A stretch of DNA of 32,225 bases from Candidatus Saccharimonadota bacterium (lineage in GTDB: Bacteria; Patescibacteriota; Saccharimonadia; Saccharimonadales; Saccharimonadaceae): the NCBI GenBank assembly GCA_028286395.1, contig JAQBRS010000004.1, positions 93,949 to 126,173 of the forward strand, given 5' to 3'. A model generated the notes under the pieces. The model had not been told where the DNA came from and did not search any database. It was given only the letters and a program-made list of their open reading frames with translations. Both the position numbers and the translations under genes were made by a program. Shown here piece by piece: positions 23,763 through 30,987 of the stretch. Each line of letters opens with the position of its first letter. Within the stretch, counting starts at the first letter, position 1.

Positions 23763-25862
23763 ATGGCCCAGAAAACTGTCCCACTTGAGAACTTCCGTAA
23801 TGTCGGTATTATTGCCCATATTGACGCAGGTAAGACAACTACTACTGAAGGTATTTTGTACCGTACTGGTATTAACCACAAAATCGGTGTCGTGAAGGGT
23901 ACTGGCGCCGAGGACGGTACAACGACTGACTGGATGGCTCAAGAAAAAGAACGTGGAATTACCATTACTTCTGCTGCAGTGACTGCACAGTGGAAGGGTC
24001 ACACGATCAATATTATTGACACCCCAGGGCACATCGACTTTACCGTTGAGGTAGAGCGTTCTCTTCGCGTCCTCGACGGCGCCGTTACTATCTTCGACGG
24101 CAAGATGGGCGTTGAAGCTCAGTCTGAAACTGTCTGGCGTCAAGCCAACAAGTATGGCGTGCCTCGTATTTGTTTCATCAACAAGATCAACCAAATCGGT
24201 GGTGACTTTTATAAGTCTCTCGACTCCATTCACCTTCGTCTTTCAAAGCATGCACTTCCTGTACACCTTCCTATTGGCTTTGAAAAAGAAATTAATGGTG
24301 TTGTTGACCTTATCGACATGAAATCATACACATACAAAGACTACACCGACCACGAACTAGTTGTTGGTGAAATTCCTGCTGATATGCTGGAAAAAGCAAA
24401 GAACGCTCGTAGCCTTCTTGTTGAAGCAGCCGTTGAAGCTGAAGATGAACTATTCGAACGTTTCCTAAACGAAGGTGAAGAATCAATCACTATCGAAGAA
24501 CTAAAGCGTGCACTTCGTAAGCGAGTGCTTGCTGGTGACTTCTTCCTCGTTACTGGTGGTGACGGTCGTGGTGTGATTGTTGAAAAGGTTCTTGACCTTA
24601 TTAACGACTATCTCCCATCTCCTCTTGATAAGGGTGCAACACAAGCAACAAATCCTAAGACTGGTGACATTGTTGAACGTCAGCCATCTGATGAAGCCCC
24701 ACTTTCTGCACTTGCTTTCAAGATCGCGACTGACCCATTTGTTGGTCGCCTCATCTTTGTTCGTGTTTACAGTGGTAAGTTGACAGCGGGTAGCTACGTG
24801 CTTAACACCACTACTGGTGACAAAGAGCGTATCGGACGTGTTGTTCGTATGCATGCCGACAAACGTGAAGATATCGATATGATCGGTGCTGGTGACATTG
24901 CTGCAGTTGTTGGTCTTAAGGGTACATTTACCGGTCATACACTTGCTGACCCTGCAAACCCTGTGCTTCTCGAATCAATCGAATTCCCAGAACCACCTGT
25001 TTCGATTGCCGTTGAGCCAAAGACAAAGGCTGACCAAGAAAAAATGGGTATTGCTCTCCAGCGTCTCGCTGAAGAAGACCCAACGTTCCGTATTCACACT
25101 GACGACGAAACTGGCCAGACAATTATGTCAGGAATGGGTGAGCTTCACCTTGAAATCCTTGTAGACCGCATGAAACGTGAATTTAACGTTGAAGCAAATG
25201 TTGGTGAACCACAAGTTGCCTTCCGTGAGACTATTCGTGGTACCGCTGAAGCACAAGGTAAACACGCCAAGCAATCCGGTGGACGTGGTCAATATGGTGA
25301 CGTTTGGGTTCGTTTCGAGCCGACAGAAAGTGGTGTTGGATTTGAATTCGTTGATGCCATCAAGGGTGGTGTCGTTCCTAAGGAATATATCAAGCCTGTT
25401 GAAAAGGGTATCCGGGATACACTTGAAAGCGGTGTTCTTGCTGGATACCCAATGATTGGCGTGAAGGCTACTCTTTATGATGGTAGCTACCACGACGTGG
25501 ACTCAAGTGAACTCGCCTTCAACCTTGCCGGTGTCCTTTCTGTAAAAGAAGGTATCCCTAAGGCACGACCAGTAATCCTTGAACCTGTCATGAAAGTTGA
25601 AGTCTCAACTCCTGAAGACTTCATGGGCGATATCATCGGTGACCTTAACGGCCGTCGTGGCCGTATCGATGCAATGGAAGACATCCCTGGCGGTGCGAAG
25701 TTGATCCGTGCGTTCGTACCTCTCTCGAACCTTTTCGGTTACACGAACGATATTCGTTCAATGAGCCAAGGTCGCGCCGCATCAACAATGGAGGTCGCTC
25801 AATATGAGGAAGTACCACCAAACGTTCAGGCAGAGATCATCGCCAAGCGAGCAAGCAAGTAA
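23763..25862 (+). CDS. fusA: elongation factor G with altered guanine-recognition motifs
   Basis: Translational GTPase that drives translocation and, with RRF, ribosome recycling. The 699 residues cover domains I-V. G1 (AHIDAGKTT), G2 (RGITITSAA) and G3 (DTPGHIDF) are canonical. G4, normally NKMD, reads NKIN at 140-143. The G5 area, normally GSAFKNKG, reads VTGGDGRG at about 263-270. Domain II (FVGRLIFVRVYSG), domain III (SGMGELHLEI), domain IV (GGRGQYGDVWVRFEP; the tip GYPMIGVKATLYDGSYHDVDSS) and domain V are normal. No second copy is visible in the window. It sits alone between its promoter and terminator, split from rpsG by two unknown genes. Confidence 0.97.
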   Translation: MAQKTVPLENFRNVGIIAHIDAGKTTTTEGILYRTGINHKIGVVKGTGAEDGTTTDWMAQEKERGITITSAAVTAQWKGHTINIIDTPGHIDFTVEVERSLRVLDGAVTIFDGKMGVEAQSETVWRQANKYGVPRICFINKINQIGGDFYKSLDSIHLRLSKHALPVHLPIGFEKEINGVVDLIDMKSYTYKDYTDHELVVGEIPADMLEKAKNARSLLVEAAVEAEDELFERFLNEGEESITIEELKRALRKRVLAGDFFLVTGGDGRGVIVEKVLDLINDYLPSPLDKGATQATNPKTGDIVERQPSDEAPLSALAFKIATDPFVGRLIFVRVYSGKLTAGSYVLNTTTGDKERIGRVVRMHADKREDIDMIGAGDIAAVVGLKGTFTGHTLADPANPVLLESIEFPEPPVSIAVEPKTKADQEKMGIALQRLAEEDPTFRIHTDDETGQTIMSGMGELHLEILVDRMKREFNVEANVGEPQVAFRETIRGTAEAQGKHAKQSGGRGQYGDVWVRFEPTESGVGFEFVDAIKGGVVPKEYIKPVEKGIRDTLESGVLAGYPMIGVKATLYDGSYHDVDSSELAFNLAGVLSVKEGIPKARPVILEPVMKVEVSTPEDFMGDIIGDLNGRRGRIDAMEDIPGGAKLIRAFVPLSNLFGYTNDIRSMSQGRAASTMEVAQYEEVPPNVQAEIIAKRASK

Positions 25863-25869
25863 CAATATG

Positions 25870-25901
25870 AATAACCGTGCACCAAGCGCGGTTATTTTTT
25901 T
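25870..25901 (+). terminator. intrinsic terminator of fusA
   Basis: Eleven-base-pair stem AATAACCGTGC with GCGCGGTTATT (one T.G pair), five-base loop, T run. Confidence 0.93.
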
Positions 25902-25912
25902 ATACGTATGAA

Positions 25913-25918
25913 TATAGT
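25913..25918 (+). promoter_or_regulatory. -10 box, leaderless promoter of the gene at 25926
   Basis: TATAGT ends seven bases before the ATG at 25926. This decides the start: the ATG at 25908 would lie upstream of the predicted first transcribed base. Confidence 0.5.
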
Positions 25919-25925
25919 AGAATCA

Positions 25926-26516
25926 ATGATTGCGAAACAAGTTGAACGGTACGCAGATGTATCGTACTTCCCATCTGTGCGATTACCAGCCATGGATAGC
26001 TATGTTGTTGACGCTGCGTTTGAACATGCACTAATTGATCGACGTGTCGACGAGCTTCACGATAGGATTGATGCTGATCGGTCACGAAATATGGCTATTG
26101 AGGTATGCGGTGACTATTTGGAGGAAGAGGGCGTGCGAGGTATCGCACTCGGTGTCTTCGCCAGTGCAAGCTTAAGTACTGGCGAGCATGTACTGATACT
26201 GCCTTGGGTAATGTCGAGAGAGTTAGCCAGGAAACCGATGGAGCTTCAGCATGCGCCAGTTGCCTCGGAGGTGCTTTCAGAGTTAGCTAATCTCAATATG
26301 GTGACGTCGGGGCGTCCCGAGGGCGCTGGATATGTACTGGATATCCCCGATAAAAAAACGCTTTTCGTCCTTGATTCAGCAAGGGACAAACGACTGCTTT
26401 TTTCACCACTTGTAAGAAGGGGGCTACAAGCTGCGCTTCGGATCTTGCCGAACCTTGAAGTCGCCTATGGGGGCGAAATTATTACTGCACCAGGTAGACC
26501 TTCACGACGCCCATAG
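25926..26516 (+). CDS. hypothetical protein, 196 aa
   Basis: Not recognised. A soluble, mixed alpha/beta protein. A strand-rich middle (GVRGIALGVFASASLSTGEHVLILPWVMS) is followed by a helix and a segment GAGYVLDIPDKKTLFVLDSARDK. The C-terminus is basic (PGRPSRRP). The ATG at 25926 is preferred over the in-frame ATG at 25908 because of the -10 box seven bases before it. radC begins 40 bases after its stop with its own -10 box. The gene is part of a lineage-specific block between fusA and tuf. Confidence 0.68.
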   Translation: MIAKQVERYADVSYFPSVRLPAMDSYVVDAAFEHALIDRRVDELHDRIDADRSRNMAIEVCGDYLEEEGVRGIALGVFASASLSTGEHVLILPWVMSRELARKPMELQHAPVASEVLSELANLNMVTSGRPEGAGYVLDIPDKKTLFVLDSARDKRLLFSPLVRRGLQAALRILPNLEVAYGGEIITAPGRPSRRP

Positions 26517-26544
26517 ATTTAATCCCATCTTTATATTTGGTCAG

Positions 26545-26550
26545 TAGACT
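26545..26550 (+). promoter_or_regulatory. -10 box, leaderless promoter of the radC-HEPN pair
   Basis: TAGACT ends six bases before the radC-like ATG with no Shine-Dalgarno. The -35 is not recognisable. Confidence 0.45.
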
Positions 26551-26556
26551 AAGAGT

Positions 26557-27207
26557 ATGGAACAAGGGATTAGCTACGACAGGCCACGCGAAAAACTGCA
26601 AAAGAAGGGGTCGGCGGCGCTGACAAATGCTGAATTACTACAAATCCTCATAGGTAGTGGCACGGCGCAAGCCAGCGTGACAAAGATTGCTCGAAAAGTC
26701 GTGAAACGCCTCGCAAAACACGGGAATTCGATTTCCTATGATGTTCTACTTGAGGTGGTGGGACTAGGCCCCGCCAGGGCTTCGCAGATTATTGCAGCAT
26801 TTGAGCTGTCGAGTCGGTACCCCCTCACCAATAAACAGCTCACCATAGATACGGAAGAGAAGGCGAGGGGATTGTTCATCGAATTAACCTTATCGACGTC
26901 ACCGAAGCTGGTCTACCTGACGCTGGACGGCGCAAAGAGACTCATTGCAAAACGGTCAGTTCGAATCAGTGATTCAACGCATCCATCGGCATTGTTGCGT
27001 GGCATATTCTCAAACGTCGTAACTGATCAGGCAGCGGGAATTATGATTGCAATCGGTTGCGCTGATCATACCCTTGATCCATCCATGTTTGAGCTTAGCC
27101 TTGCGAGGGATCTCAACGGAATGGCGCAACTATTTATTGTGACGATCCACGGACTATCTTTGATGAACAAAACGGCTGATAGGTCATTACGGAGTGAATC
27201 ATGGTAA
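26557..27207 (+). CDS. RadC-like protein with degenerate JAMM domain
   Basis: RadC/UPF0758-related, 216 residues. The N-terminal helix-hairpin-helix region is well kept: DRPREKLQKKGSAALTNAELLQILIGSG (8-35) and GLGPARASQIIAAFELSSRY (69-88). The C-terminal domain aligns with the RadC MPN/JAMM fold (KLVYLTLDGAKRLIA at 117-131; AGIMIAIGCADHTLDPS at 160-176), but the metal-binding HNHPSG is replaced by residues IGCADH and the downstream Asp is not conserved. It should therefore lack metalloprotease chemistry and may act as a DNA- or protein-binding module. RadC function is unsettled in general. It overlaps the HEPN gene by seven bases, so the two are translationally coupled. Confidence 0.82.
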   Translation: MEQGISYDRPREKLQKKGSAALTNAELLQILIGSGTAQASVTKIARKVVKRLAKHGNSISYDVLLEVVGLGPARASQIIAAFELSSRYPLTNKQLTIDTEEKARGLFIELTLSTSPKLVYLTLDGAKRLIAKRSVRISDSTHPSALLRGIFSNVVTDQAAGIMIAIGCADHTLDPSMFELSLARDLNGMAQLFIVTIHGLSLMNKTADRSLRSESW

Positions 27208-27791
27208 ACGAGGACAGAGTGCTAACGCGCCAGTTGATGCGCACATGGTTTGATCGTGCGCAGGTTGATTATAGTGACCTGTTCGCAAGGCTATATATCA
27301 CTTATAATGTCTGGTTTCGTAAAGTGACAGGGTGCTCAGAAGATCACGAAGCAATCAAACGGATGACCGAGCGGTTTGTCATTTGGGATGACTATGTACA
27401 TGGTCATACTCTTTGTGAGCTTGTTCCTGTCGTCGAGGAAGTAGCTCATCTCAGTGACTTAGTCAAAGATACCTATGATTGGAAGGGGCTGATCGCTTTT
27501 TGGTATCAGACACGTTGTGATCTGTTTCATGGGCTCACAATGCCCGGTAAGAAACAACATGATGCCAGAATACGGCTTGCGTACGAATCACTCAACATCT
27601 TCATGTGTGAAATTATGCGACGAATGAGATTTTGCTTCACCGATGCAGACTATGCACGATTAACGGAGGTCAGGGCGCTACTGGGGTCTGAGGATGGTCC
27701 AACGCAAACACTGAAAACAATTGAGACCCGATTACACCAAAAATTCATCCATTCAGCCGACTTGTGGAATGTGGATATGGAAAGGGTCTGA
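27201..27791 (+). CDS. Apea-like HEPN domain protein
   Basis: A 196-residue all-helical protein with the hallmarks of Apea-like HEPN domains. The first helix reads LFARLYITYNVWFRKVTG (27-44), a middle helical stretch has FVIWDDYVHG (59-68), and the R-x4-H motif is in YQTRCDLFHG (102-111, Arg105 and His110), followed by a helix from about 121. HEPN domains with R-x4-6-H are commonly metal-independent RNases, frequent in toxin-antitoxin, abortive infection and RNA-processing systems; catalytic activity here is an inference. GGAG sits about eight bases before the ATG, which lies inside the end of the radC-like gene. The tuf promoter begins 27 bases after the stop. Confidence 0.72.
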   Translation: MVNEDRVLTRQLMRTWFDRAQVDYSDLFARLYITYNVWFRKVTGCSEDHEAIKRMTERFVIWDDYVHGHTLCELVPVVEEVAHLSDLVKDTYDWKGLIAFWYQTRCDLFHGLTMPGKKQHDARIRLAYESLNIFMCEIMRRMRFCFTDADYARLTEVRALLGSEDGPTQTLKTIETRLHQKFIHSADLWNVDMERV

Positions 27792-27818
27792 AATACGTAA
27801 ACTAAAGTGTAATATCTA

Positions 27819-27847
27819 TTTACGTATGCTTAAAAAACCTGTATAAT
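27819..27847 (+). promoter_or_regulatory. promoter of tuf
   Basis: TTTACG at 27819-27824, 17-base spacer, consensus TATAAT at 27842-27847. Start near 27854; leader of about 60 bases with an AGAGGAGAA Shine-Dalgarno roughly 12 bases before the ATG, a long spacing. Confidence 0.85.
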
Positions 27848-27914
27848 TGTCCCTATACGTCATGAGATGGCTATATTCTTATGCGAAAATAATTAAGAGG
27901 AGAATTAATTTAAA

Positions 27915-29096
27915 ATGGCAGATTTCGATCGAACCAAGCCACACGTTAACGTTGGAACCATGGGTCACGTTGACCACGGGAAAACAACACTAACAGCTGC
28001 TATTACTACTGTACTTGCAAAGCGTCTTCCAAGCGACGTTAACAAGAAGGTTGACTACGCACAAATAGACAACGCCCCTGAAGAGCGTGCACGTGGTATT
28101 ACTATCGCGACATCTCACCAGGAATACGAATCAAAAGATCGTCACTACGCTCACGTCGACATGCCTGGACACGCTGACTATGTTAAGAACATGATCACCG
28201 GTGCTGCGCAAATCGATGGTGCAATCCTCGTGGTTGCTGCTAACGATGGTCCACTTCCTCAGACTCGTGAGCACGTTCTACTTGCTCACCAAGTTGGTGT
28301 GCCAAAGATCCTTGTTTTCCTAAACAAGATGGACCTCGCTGATCCCGAGCTCGTTGAACTCGTTGAAATGGACATCCGTGAACTACTCGCTAAAAACGGG
28401 TATGACGAAGACGCTCCTATTATCAAGGGCTCAGCAACAAAGGCTCTCGAAGGCGACGAAGCTTCAGAAGACGCGATTATGGAACTTGTTGCAGCTCTTG
28501 ATAGCTACTTCCCAGAACCTGTTCGTGACCTCGACAAGCCTTTCCTTATGCCAATTGAAGACGTTTTCTCTATTAAGGGACGTGGAACAGTTGCAACAGG
28601 ACGAATCGAAACTGGTGTTATCAACATTAACGACCCAGTTGAAATCGTTGGTGTGAAAGCTACTCAAAACTCAGTTGTTACCGGTATTGAAGCATTCAAG
28701 AAGAACCTCGACCGTGGACAAGCTGGTGACAACGCCGGACTCCTCCTTCGTGGTATTGAGCGCGAACAAATTGAACGTGGTCAAGTTATCGTAAAGCCAG
28801 GTTCAATTACTCCACACACTGAATTCGAAGCTGAAGTCTACATCCTCAAGAAAGAGGAAGGTGGTCGTCACACTCCATTCAGCAAGGGTTACAAACCTCA
28901 GTTTTACTTCCGTACGACTGACGTTACTGGTGAAGTTGAACTTCCAGCTGACAAGGAACTTGTTATCCCTGGTGACACACTTACCTTTAAGGTTAAGCTT
29001 CTTGCGCCTATCGCTATGGAGCAAGGTCTTAACTTCGCAATCCGCGAAGGTGGTAAGACTGTTGGTGCCGGTGTGGTAACCAAGATTGTTAAATAG
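27915..29096 (+). CDS. tuf: elongation factor Tu
   Basis: GTPase that delivers aminoacyl-tRNA to the ribosomal A site. The 393 residues match the family length. G1 is [10 protein letters not shown]2 [11 protein letters not shown]3 DMPGHADY (Met replacing the usual Cys of DCPGH), G4 NKMD and G5 [10 protein letters not shown], all compatible with ordinary GTP binding, in contrast to the EF-G of this window. Domains II ([13 protein letters not shown]) and III ([13 protein letters not shown], ending [14 protein letters not shown]) are normal. It forms a single-gene unit with its own promoter and terminator, displaced from fusA by three lineage-specific genes. Confidence 0.98.
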   Translation: MADFDRTKPHVNVGTMGHVDHGKTTLTAAITTVLAKRLPSDVNKKVDYAQIDNAPEERARGITIATSHQEYESKDRHYAHVDMPGHADYVKNMITGAAQIDGAILVVAANDGPLPQTREHVLLAHQVGVPKILVFLNKMDLADPELVELVEMDIRELLAKNGYDEDAPIIKGSATKALEGDEASEDAIMELVAALDSYFPEPVRDLDKPFLMPIEDVFSIKGRGTVATGRIETGVININDPVEIVGVKATQNSVVTGIEAFKKNLDRGQAGDNAGLLLRGIEREQIERGQVIVKPGSITPHTEFEAEVYILKKEEGGRHTPFSKGYKPQFYFRTTDVTGEVELPADKELVIPGDTLTFKVKLLAPIAMEQGLNFAIREGGKTVGAGVVTKIVK

Positions 29097-29115
29097 TTAG
29101 ATCTTTCTAATAAAG

Positions 29116-29144
29116 AAAAACCTCCGAGTGATCGGAGGTTTTTT
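29116..29144 (+). terminator. intrinsic terminator of tuf
   Basis: Twelve-base-pair perfect stem AAAAACCTCCGA with TCGGAGGTTTTT, GTGA loop, T run. The A-rich left arm could also terminate the convergent minus-strand gene that ends at 29158. Confidence 0.94.
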
Positions 29145-29157
29145 GATTGGAGATAAT

Positions 29158-29595
29158 TTATTTGGGGGTTTTGAGGCTAAGCCAGACACCGCTTGTGCCT
29201 TCGAGCGCTCGCACGCCTCGAATATGTATCTCTGGTTGAAAGGAGGTCGCAGCGACTGCGTCCCAGTACTCACGAGCTTCTGGGGTTAATATTCTTGGAG
29301 AAGTATTAATGGTATCAACGTCTTGTTGATTTAGCGCAGTAATAACTGAGCGGTCAAATTCATGCAGAGCGAGTCGTGCAGTGTGAATAACCATTCGTTC
29401 TTTCAGCTCGGGTTTATGGGCTTTTAAAAGGTTGTGACGGTGGAAACTTTCGACGTACGAGGAAATAGTATCTGTAGAAGCAATAACAAAATCGTGCAAC
29501 TCTGAGGCGCTGATCGTTTCTGCTTCAATAATTTCTCCGTCCACTCGAAGAAGTGATGTTGGTTTAAAGCTAATTTCTCCGTGAGGGACCGGCAT
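29158..29595 (-). CDS. hypothetical protein, 145 aa
   Basis: Not recognised. A soluble protein with a strand-rich N-terminus (GEISFKPTSLLRVDGEIIEAETI), a long central helix pair containing several His residues (SYVESFHRHNLLKAHKPELKERMVIHTARLALHEFD) and a strand-rich end. No catalytic motif is clear. On the minus strand a TATCCT box preceded by TGC ends six bases before the ATG, so it appears leaderless. It converges with tuf. Confidence 0.68.
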   Translation of the reverse strand: MPVPHGEISFKPTSLLRVDGEIIEAETISASELHDFVIASTDTISSYVESFHRHNLLKAHKPELKERMVIHTARLALHEFDRSVITALNQQDVDTINTSPRILTPEAREYWDAVAATSFQPEIHIRGVRALEGTSGVWLSLKTPK

Positions 29596-29601
29596 TCATA
29601 C

Positions 29602-29610
29602 AGGATAGCA
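29602..29610 (-). promoter_or_regulatory. extended -10, leaderless promoter of the gene ending at 29158
   Basis: On the minus strand TGC-TATCCT, then six bases to the ATG, with a TTCGCA -35-like hexamer 18 bases upstream. Confidence 0.5.
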
Positions 29611-29632
29611 AATTATGTCTGGAAATGCGAAA

Positions 29633-29669
29633 CCCCGCCGACTCCCGGGGGGGAGCCGGGTAGGGCTCC
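29633..29669 (-). terminator. GC-rich hairpin after the gene at 29673
   Basis: CTCCC/GGGAG with a GGGG loop, extended by CCG/CGG, and an alternative GGAGCC/GGCTCC hairpin. It follows the stop of the minus-strand gene, but the U tract is short, so termination may be weak. Confidence 0.4.
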
Positions 29670-29672
29670 GCG

Positions 29673-30095
29673 TCAACGGGAGGCGACGGGGGATTTGATG
29701 GCGATTTCGAAACGATAGCCACCGTTTTGTCCGTAGGCTTCGTACTTGGTGAGTACAAGGCCACTATCCTCGAGGAGTTGTGAGCTGAAGTAGTCGACGA
29801 CTTGCTCCTGCTGGGACGCAGCGAGAGTGTCGAACCACATACCTGGAATCATGAATTGACCCAAGGGGTTGTTCTCCACGACCTCCGGGAGATCAAAGAT
29901 GAGATAGTCTAGGACCGTCTCGATCTCAGATCGGCTGAGCTTGTCGAGCACATCTTCCAATCGGAAGGTTGGGATGGGTATTACCGGCTCGATGTAGTTA
30001 GCTATTTCGTGTCTTACTGTTTCAAGCTGACCTTGAGCTTGTGACACTCTTGCGTAAGCGCTCATGTTCGAGCTCATAAATCTCATTTCTCTCAT
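29673..30095 (-). CDS. hypothetical protein, 140 aa
   Basis: Not recognised. After a Met- and Ser-rich start (MREMRFMSSNMSAYARVSQ) the protein has helix-rich sequence with RLEDVLDKLSRSEIETVLDYLIFDLPEVV and FDTLAASQQEQVVDYFSSQLLE, then a strand-rich end GGYRFEIAIKSP. There is no membrane segment. The reading frame is open further upstream, but a consensus promoter ends at 30117, so the first ATG inside the transcript is at 30095, about 15 bases from the predicted start; in-frame ATGs at 30086, 30077 and 30065 are alternatives. It is divergent from rpsJ. Confidence 0.65.
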   Translation of the reverse strand: MREMRFMSSNMSAYARVSQAQGQLETVRHEIANYIEPVIPIPTFRLEDVLDKLSRSEIETVLDYLIFDLPEVVENNPLGQFMIPGMWFDTLAASQQEQVVDYFSSQLLEDSGLVLTKYEAYGQNGGYRFEIAIKSPVASR

Positions 30096-30116
30096 GTACG
30101 AATAGGACAGCGTATA

Positions 30117-30145
30117 ACTATAGCGTTTTAGAGCGTATATGTCAA
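30117..30145 (-). promoter_or_regulatory. promoter of the gene at 29673-30095
   Basis: On the minus strand consensus TTGACA, 17 bases, TATAGT. It is one of the best promoters in the window and is divergent from the rpsJ promoter, with 11 bases between the two -35 boxes. Confidence 0.85.
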
Positions 30146-30156
30146 TCCGTACAGCA

Positions 30157-30185
30157 TTTACATCTGTTAGGAAAACTGTTACAGT
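30157..30185 (+). promoter_or_regulatory. promoter of rpsJ
   Basis: TTTACA at 30157-30162, 17-base spacer, TACAGT at 30180-30185 preceded by TGT. Leader about 92 bases. A second -10-like TACAAT at 30251-30256 lacks a -35. Confidence 0.7.
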
Positions 30186-30283
30186 ACTAAGGTATATTAA
30201 TCCGTATTGAGAACTCGGCCAGACGTAATAAAAGCGATTCGAGCAGAGGTTACAATACACCAACAAAGAAAGGTTTCTTCCTC

Positions 30284-30610
30284 ATGGCAGAAGCAGCAAA
30301 AGACCAAGGCCTACGTATTCGTATTCGCCTAAAGGCATATGATCACAAAGTCATCGATCAATCAGCAAAGCAAATTATTGACACAGCTATTCGTAGCGGT
30401 GCAAACATTGCAGGACCGGTACCACTTCCTACGCGTCGTAGTACTTTCACTGTCGTGAAAAGCCCACACGTCTACAAAAAGGGTGGTGAAGCTTTTGAAA
30501 TGCGTATTCACAAACGTCTTATCGACATTACGAACGCAACCCCAAAGACTATCGATAGTCTTCAGAACCTCAGCCTTCCAGCTGGTGTTGACGCCGAAAT
30601 TCGTATGTAA
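30284..30610 (+). CDS. rpsJ: 30S ribosomal protein S10
   Basis: 30S head protein that also binds NusB in antitermination. The 108 residues show the family core: [59 protein letters not shown], and the C-terminal [17 protein letters not shown] lies about ten bases before the ATG. In most bacteria rplC follows directly; here an 18-bp bidirectional terminator and two minus-strand genes separate them, so S10 is made from its own monocistronic unit. Confidence 0.98.
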   Translation: MAEAAKDQGLRIRIRLKAYDHKVIDQSAKQIIDTAIRSGANIAGPVPLPTRRSTFTVVKSPHVYKKGGEAFEMRIHKRLIDITNATPKTIDSLQNLSLPAGVDAEIRM

Positions 30611-30618
30611 CTGATGCG

Positions 30619-30658
30619 CAATAAAAATAACTCCCGTTTCCGGGAGTTATTTTTATTG
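30619..30658. terminator. bidirectional terminator between rpsJ and a convergent gene
   Basis: Perfect 18-bp inverted repeat (30619-30636 with 30641-30658) around a TTTC loop, with A and T runs on both flanks so that it serves either strand. Confidence 0.94.
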
Positions 30659-30666
30659 GAAAAGAA

Positions 30667-30918
30667 TTAATTACTGAGTAATGCGTTGGTAAGATTAGAA
30701 ATATCTAATTGCACTTTAAGTATCCAAAGTTGTGTAATGATGATGAAGATCAACAAGATTGACCAGTAGACAGTTTGTTTCGTGATGCGGAAGGTCGTGA
30801 ATGGTTTATCATCTTTGTACAGTTTGAATGACTTCATCCGTGATGACTTCTTTGAAGCAACACGTTTATGAGTCGTTTTCTTCGCGGGTTTCTTTGCTGT
30901 TGTCTTCTTGGCGACCAT
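30667..30918 (-). CDS. small Lys-rich single-pass membrane protein, 83 aa
   Basis: The first 35 residues are very basic with AKK/TKK-type repeats like histone H1 tails (TTAKKPAKKTTHKR), followed by a short hydrophilic stretch and one strong membrane helix (VYWSILLIFIIITQLWIL, about 50-67), then a short polar tail. With a positive N-terminus it should sit N-in. A DNA- or RNA-tethering role at the membrane is possible but only inferred. AAGGA lies six bases before the ATG on the minus strand. It follows the carboxypeptidase gene on the same strand by 69 bases. Confidence 0.8.
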   Translation of the reverse strand: MVAKKTTAKKPAKKTTHKRVASKKSSRMKSFKLYKDDKPFTTFRITKQTVYWSILLIFIIITQLWILKVQLDISNLTNALLSN

Positions 30919-30987
30919 ATAGTTCCTTATGTAGTTATGAACCTAGTGATAGTATTATTGCGCATTACTTCTTTAAGCACAAGCTCG

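Noticed and set aside
23714-23788. 24-codon ORF overlapping the fusA start in another frame (possible leader peptide)
   Set aside because: It has no Shine-Dalgarno and is not placed at the predicted transcription start. A/T-rich leaders produce such ORFs by chance.
27863-27990. ORF starting ATGAGATGG in the tuf leader and running into tuf out of frame
   Set aside because: No ribosome site, and the in-frame tuf gene with its own Shine-Dalgarno explains the region.
30096-30266. N-terminal extension of the minus-strand gene at 29673 (57 extra codons)
   Set aside because: It would include the consensus promoter and lie upstream of the predicted transcription start, so the start at 30095 is preferred.
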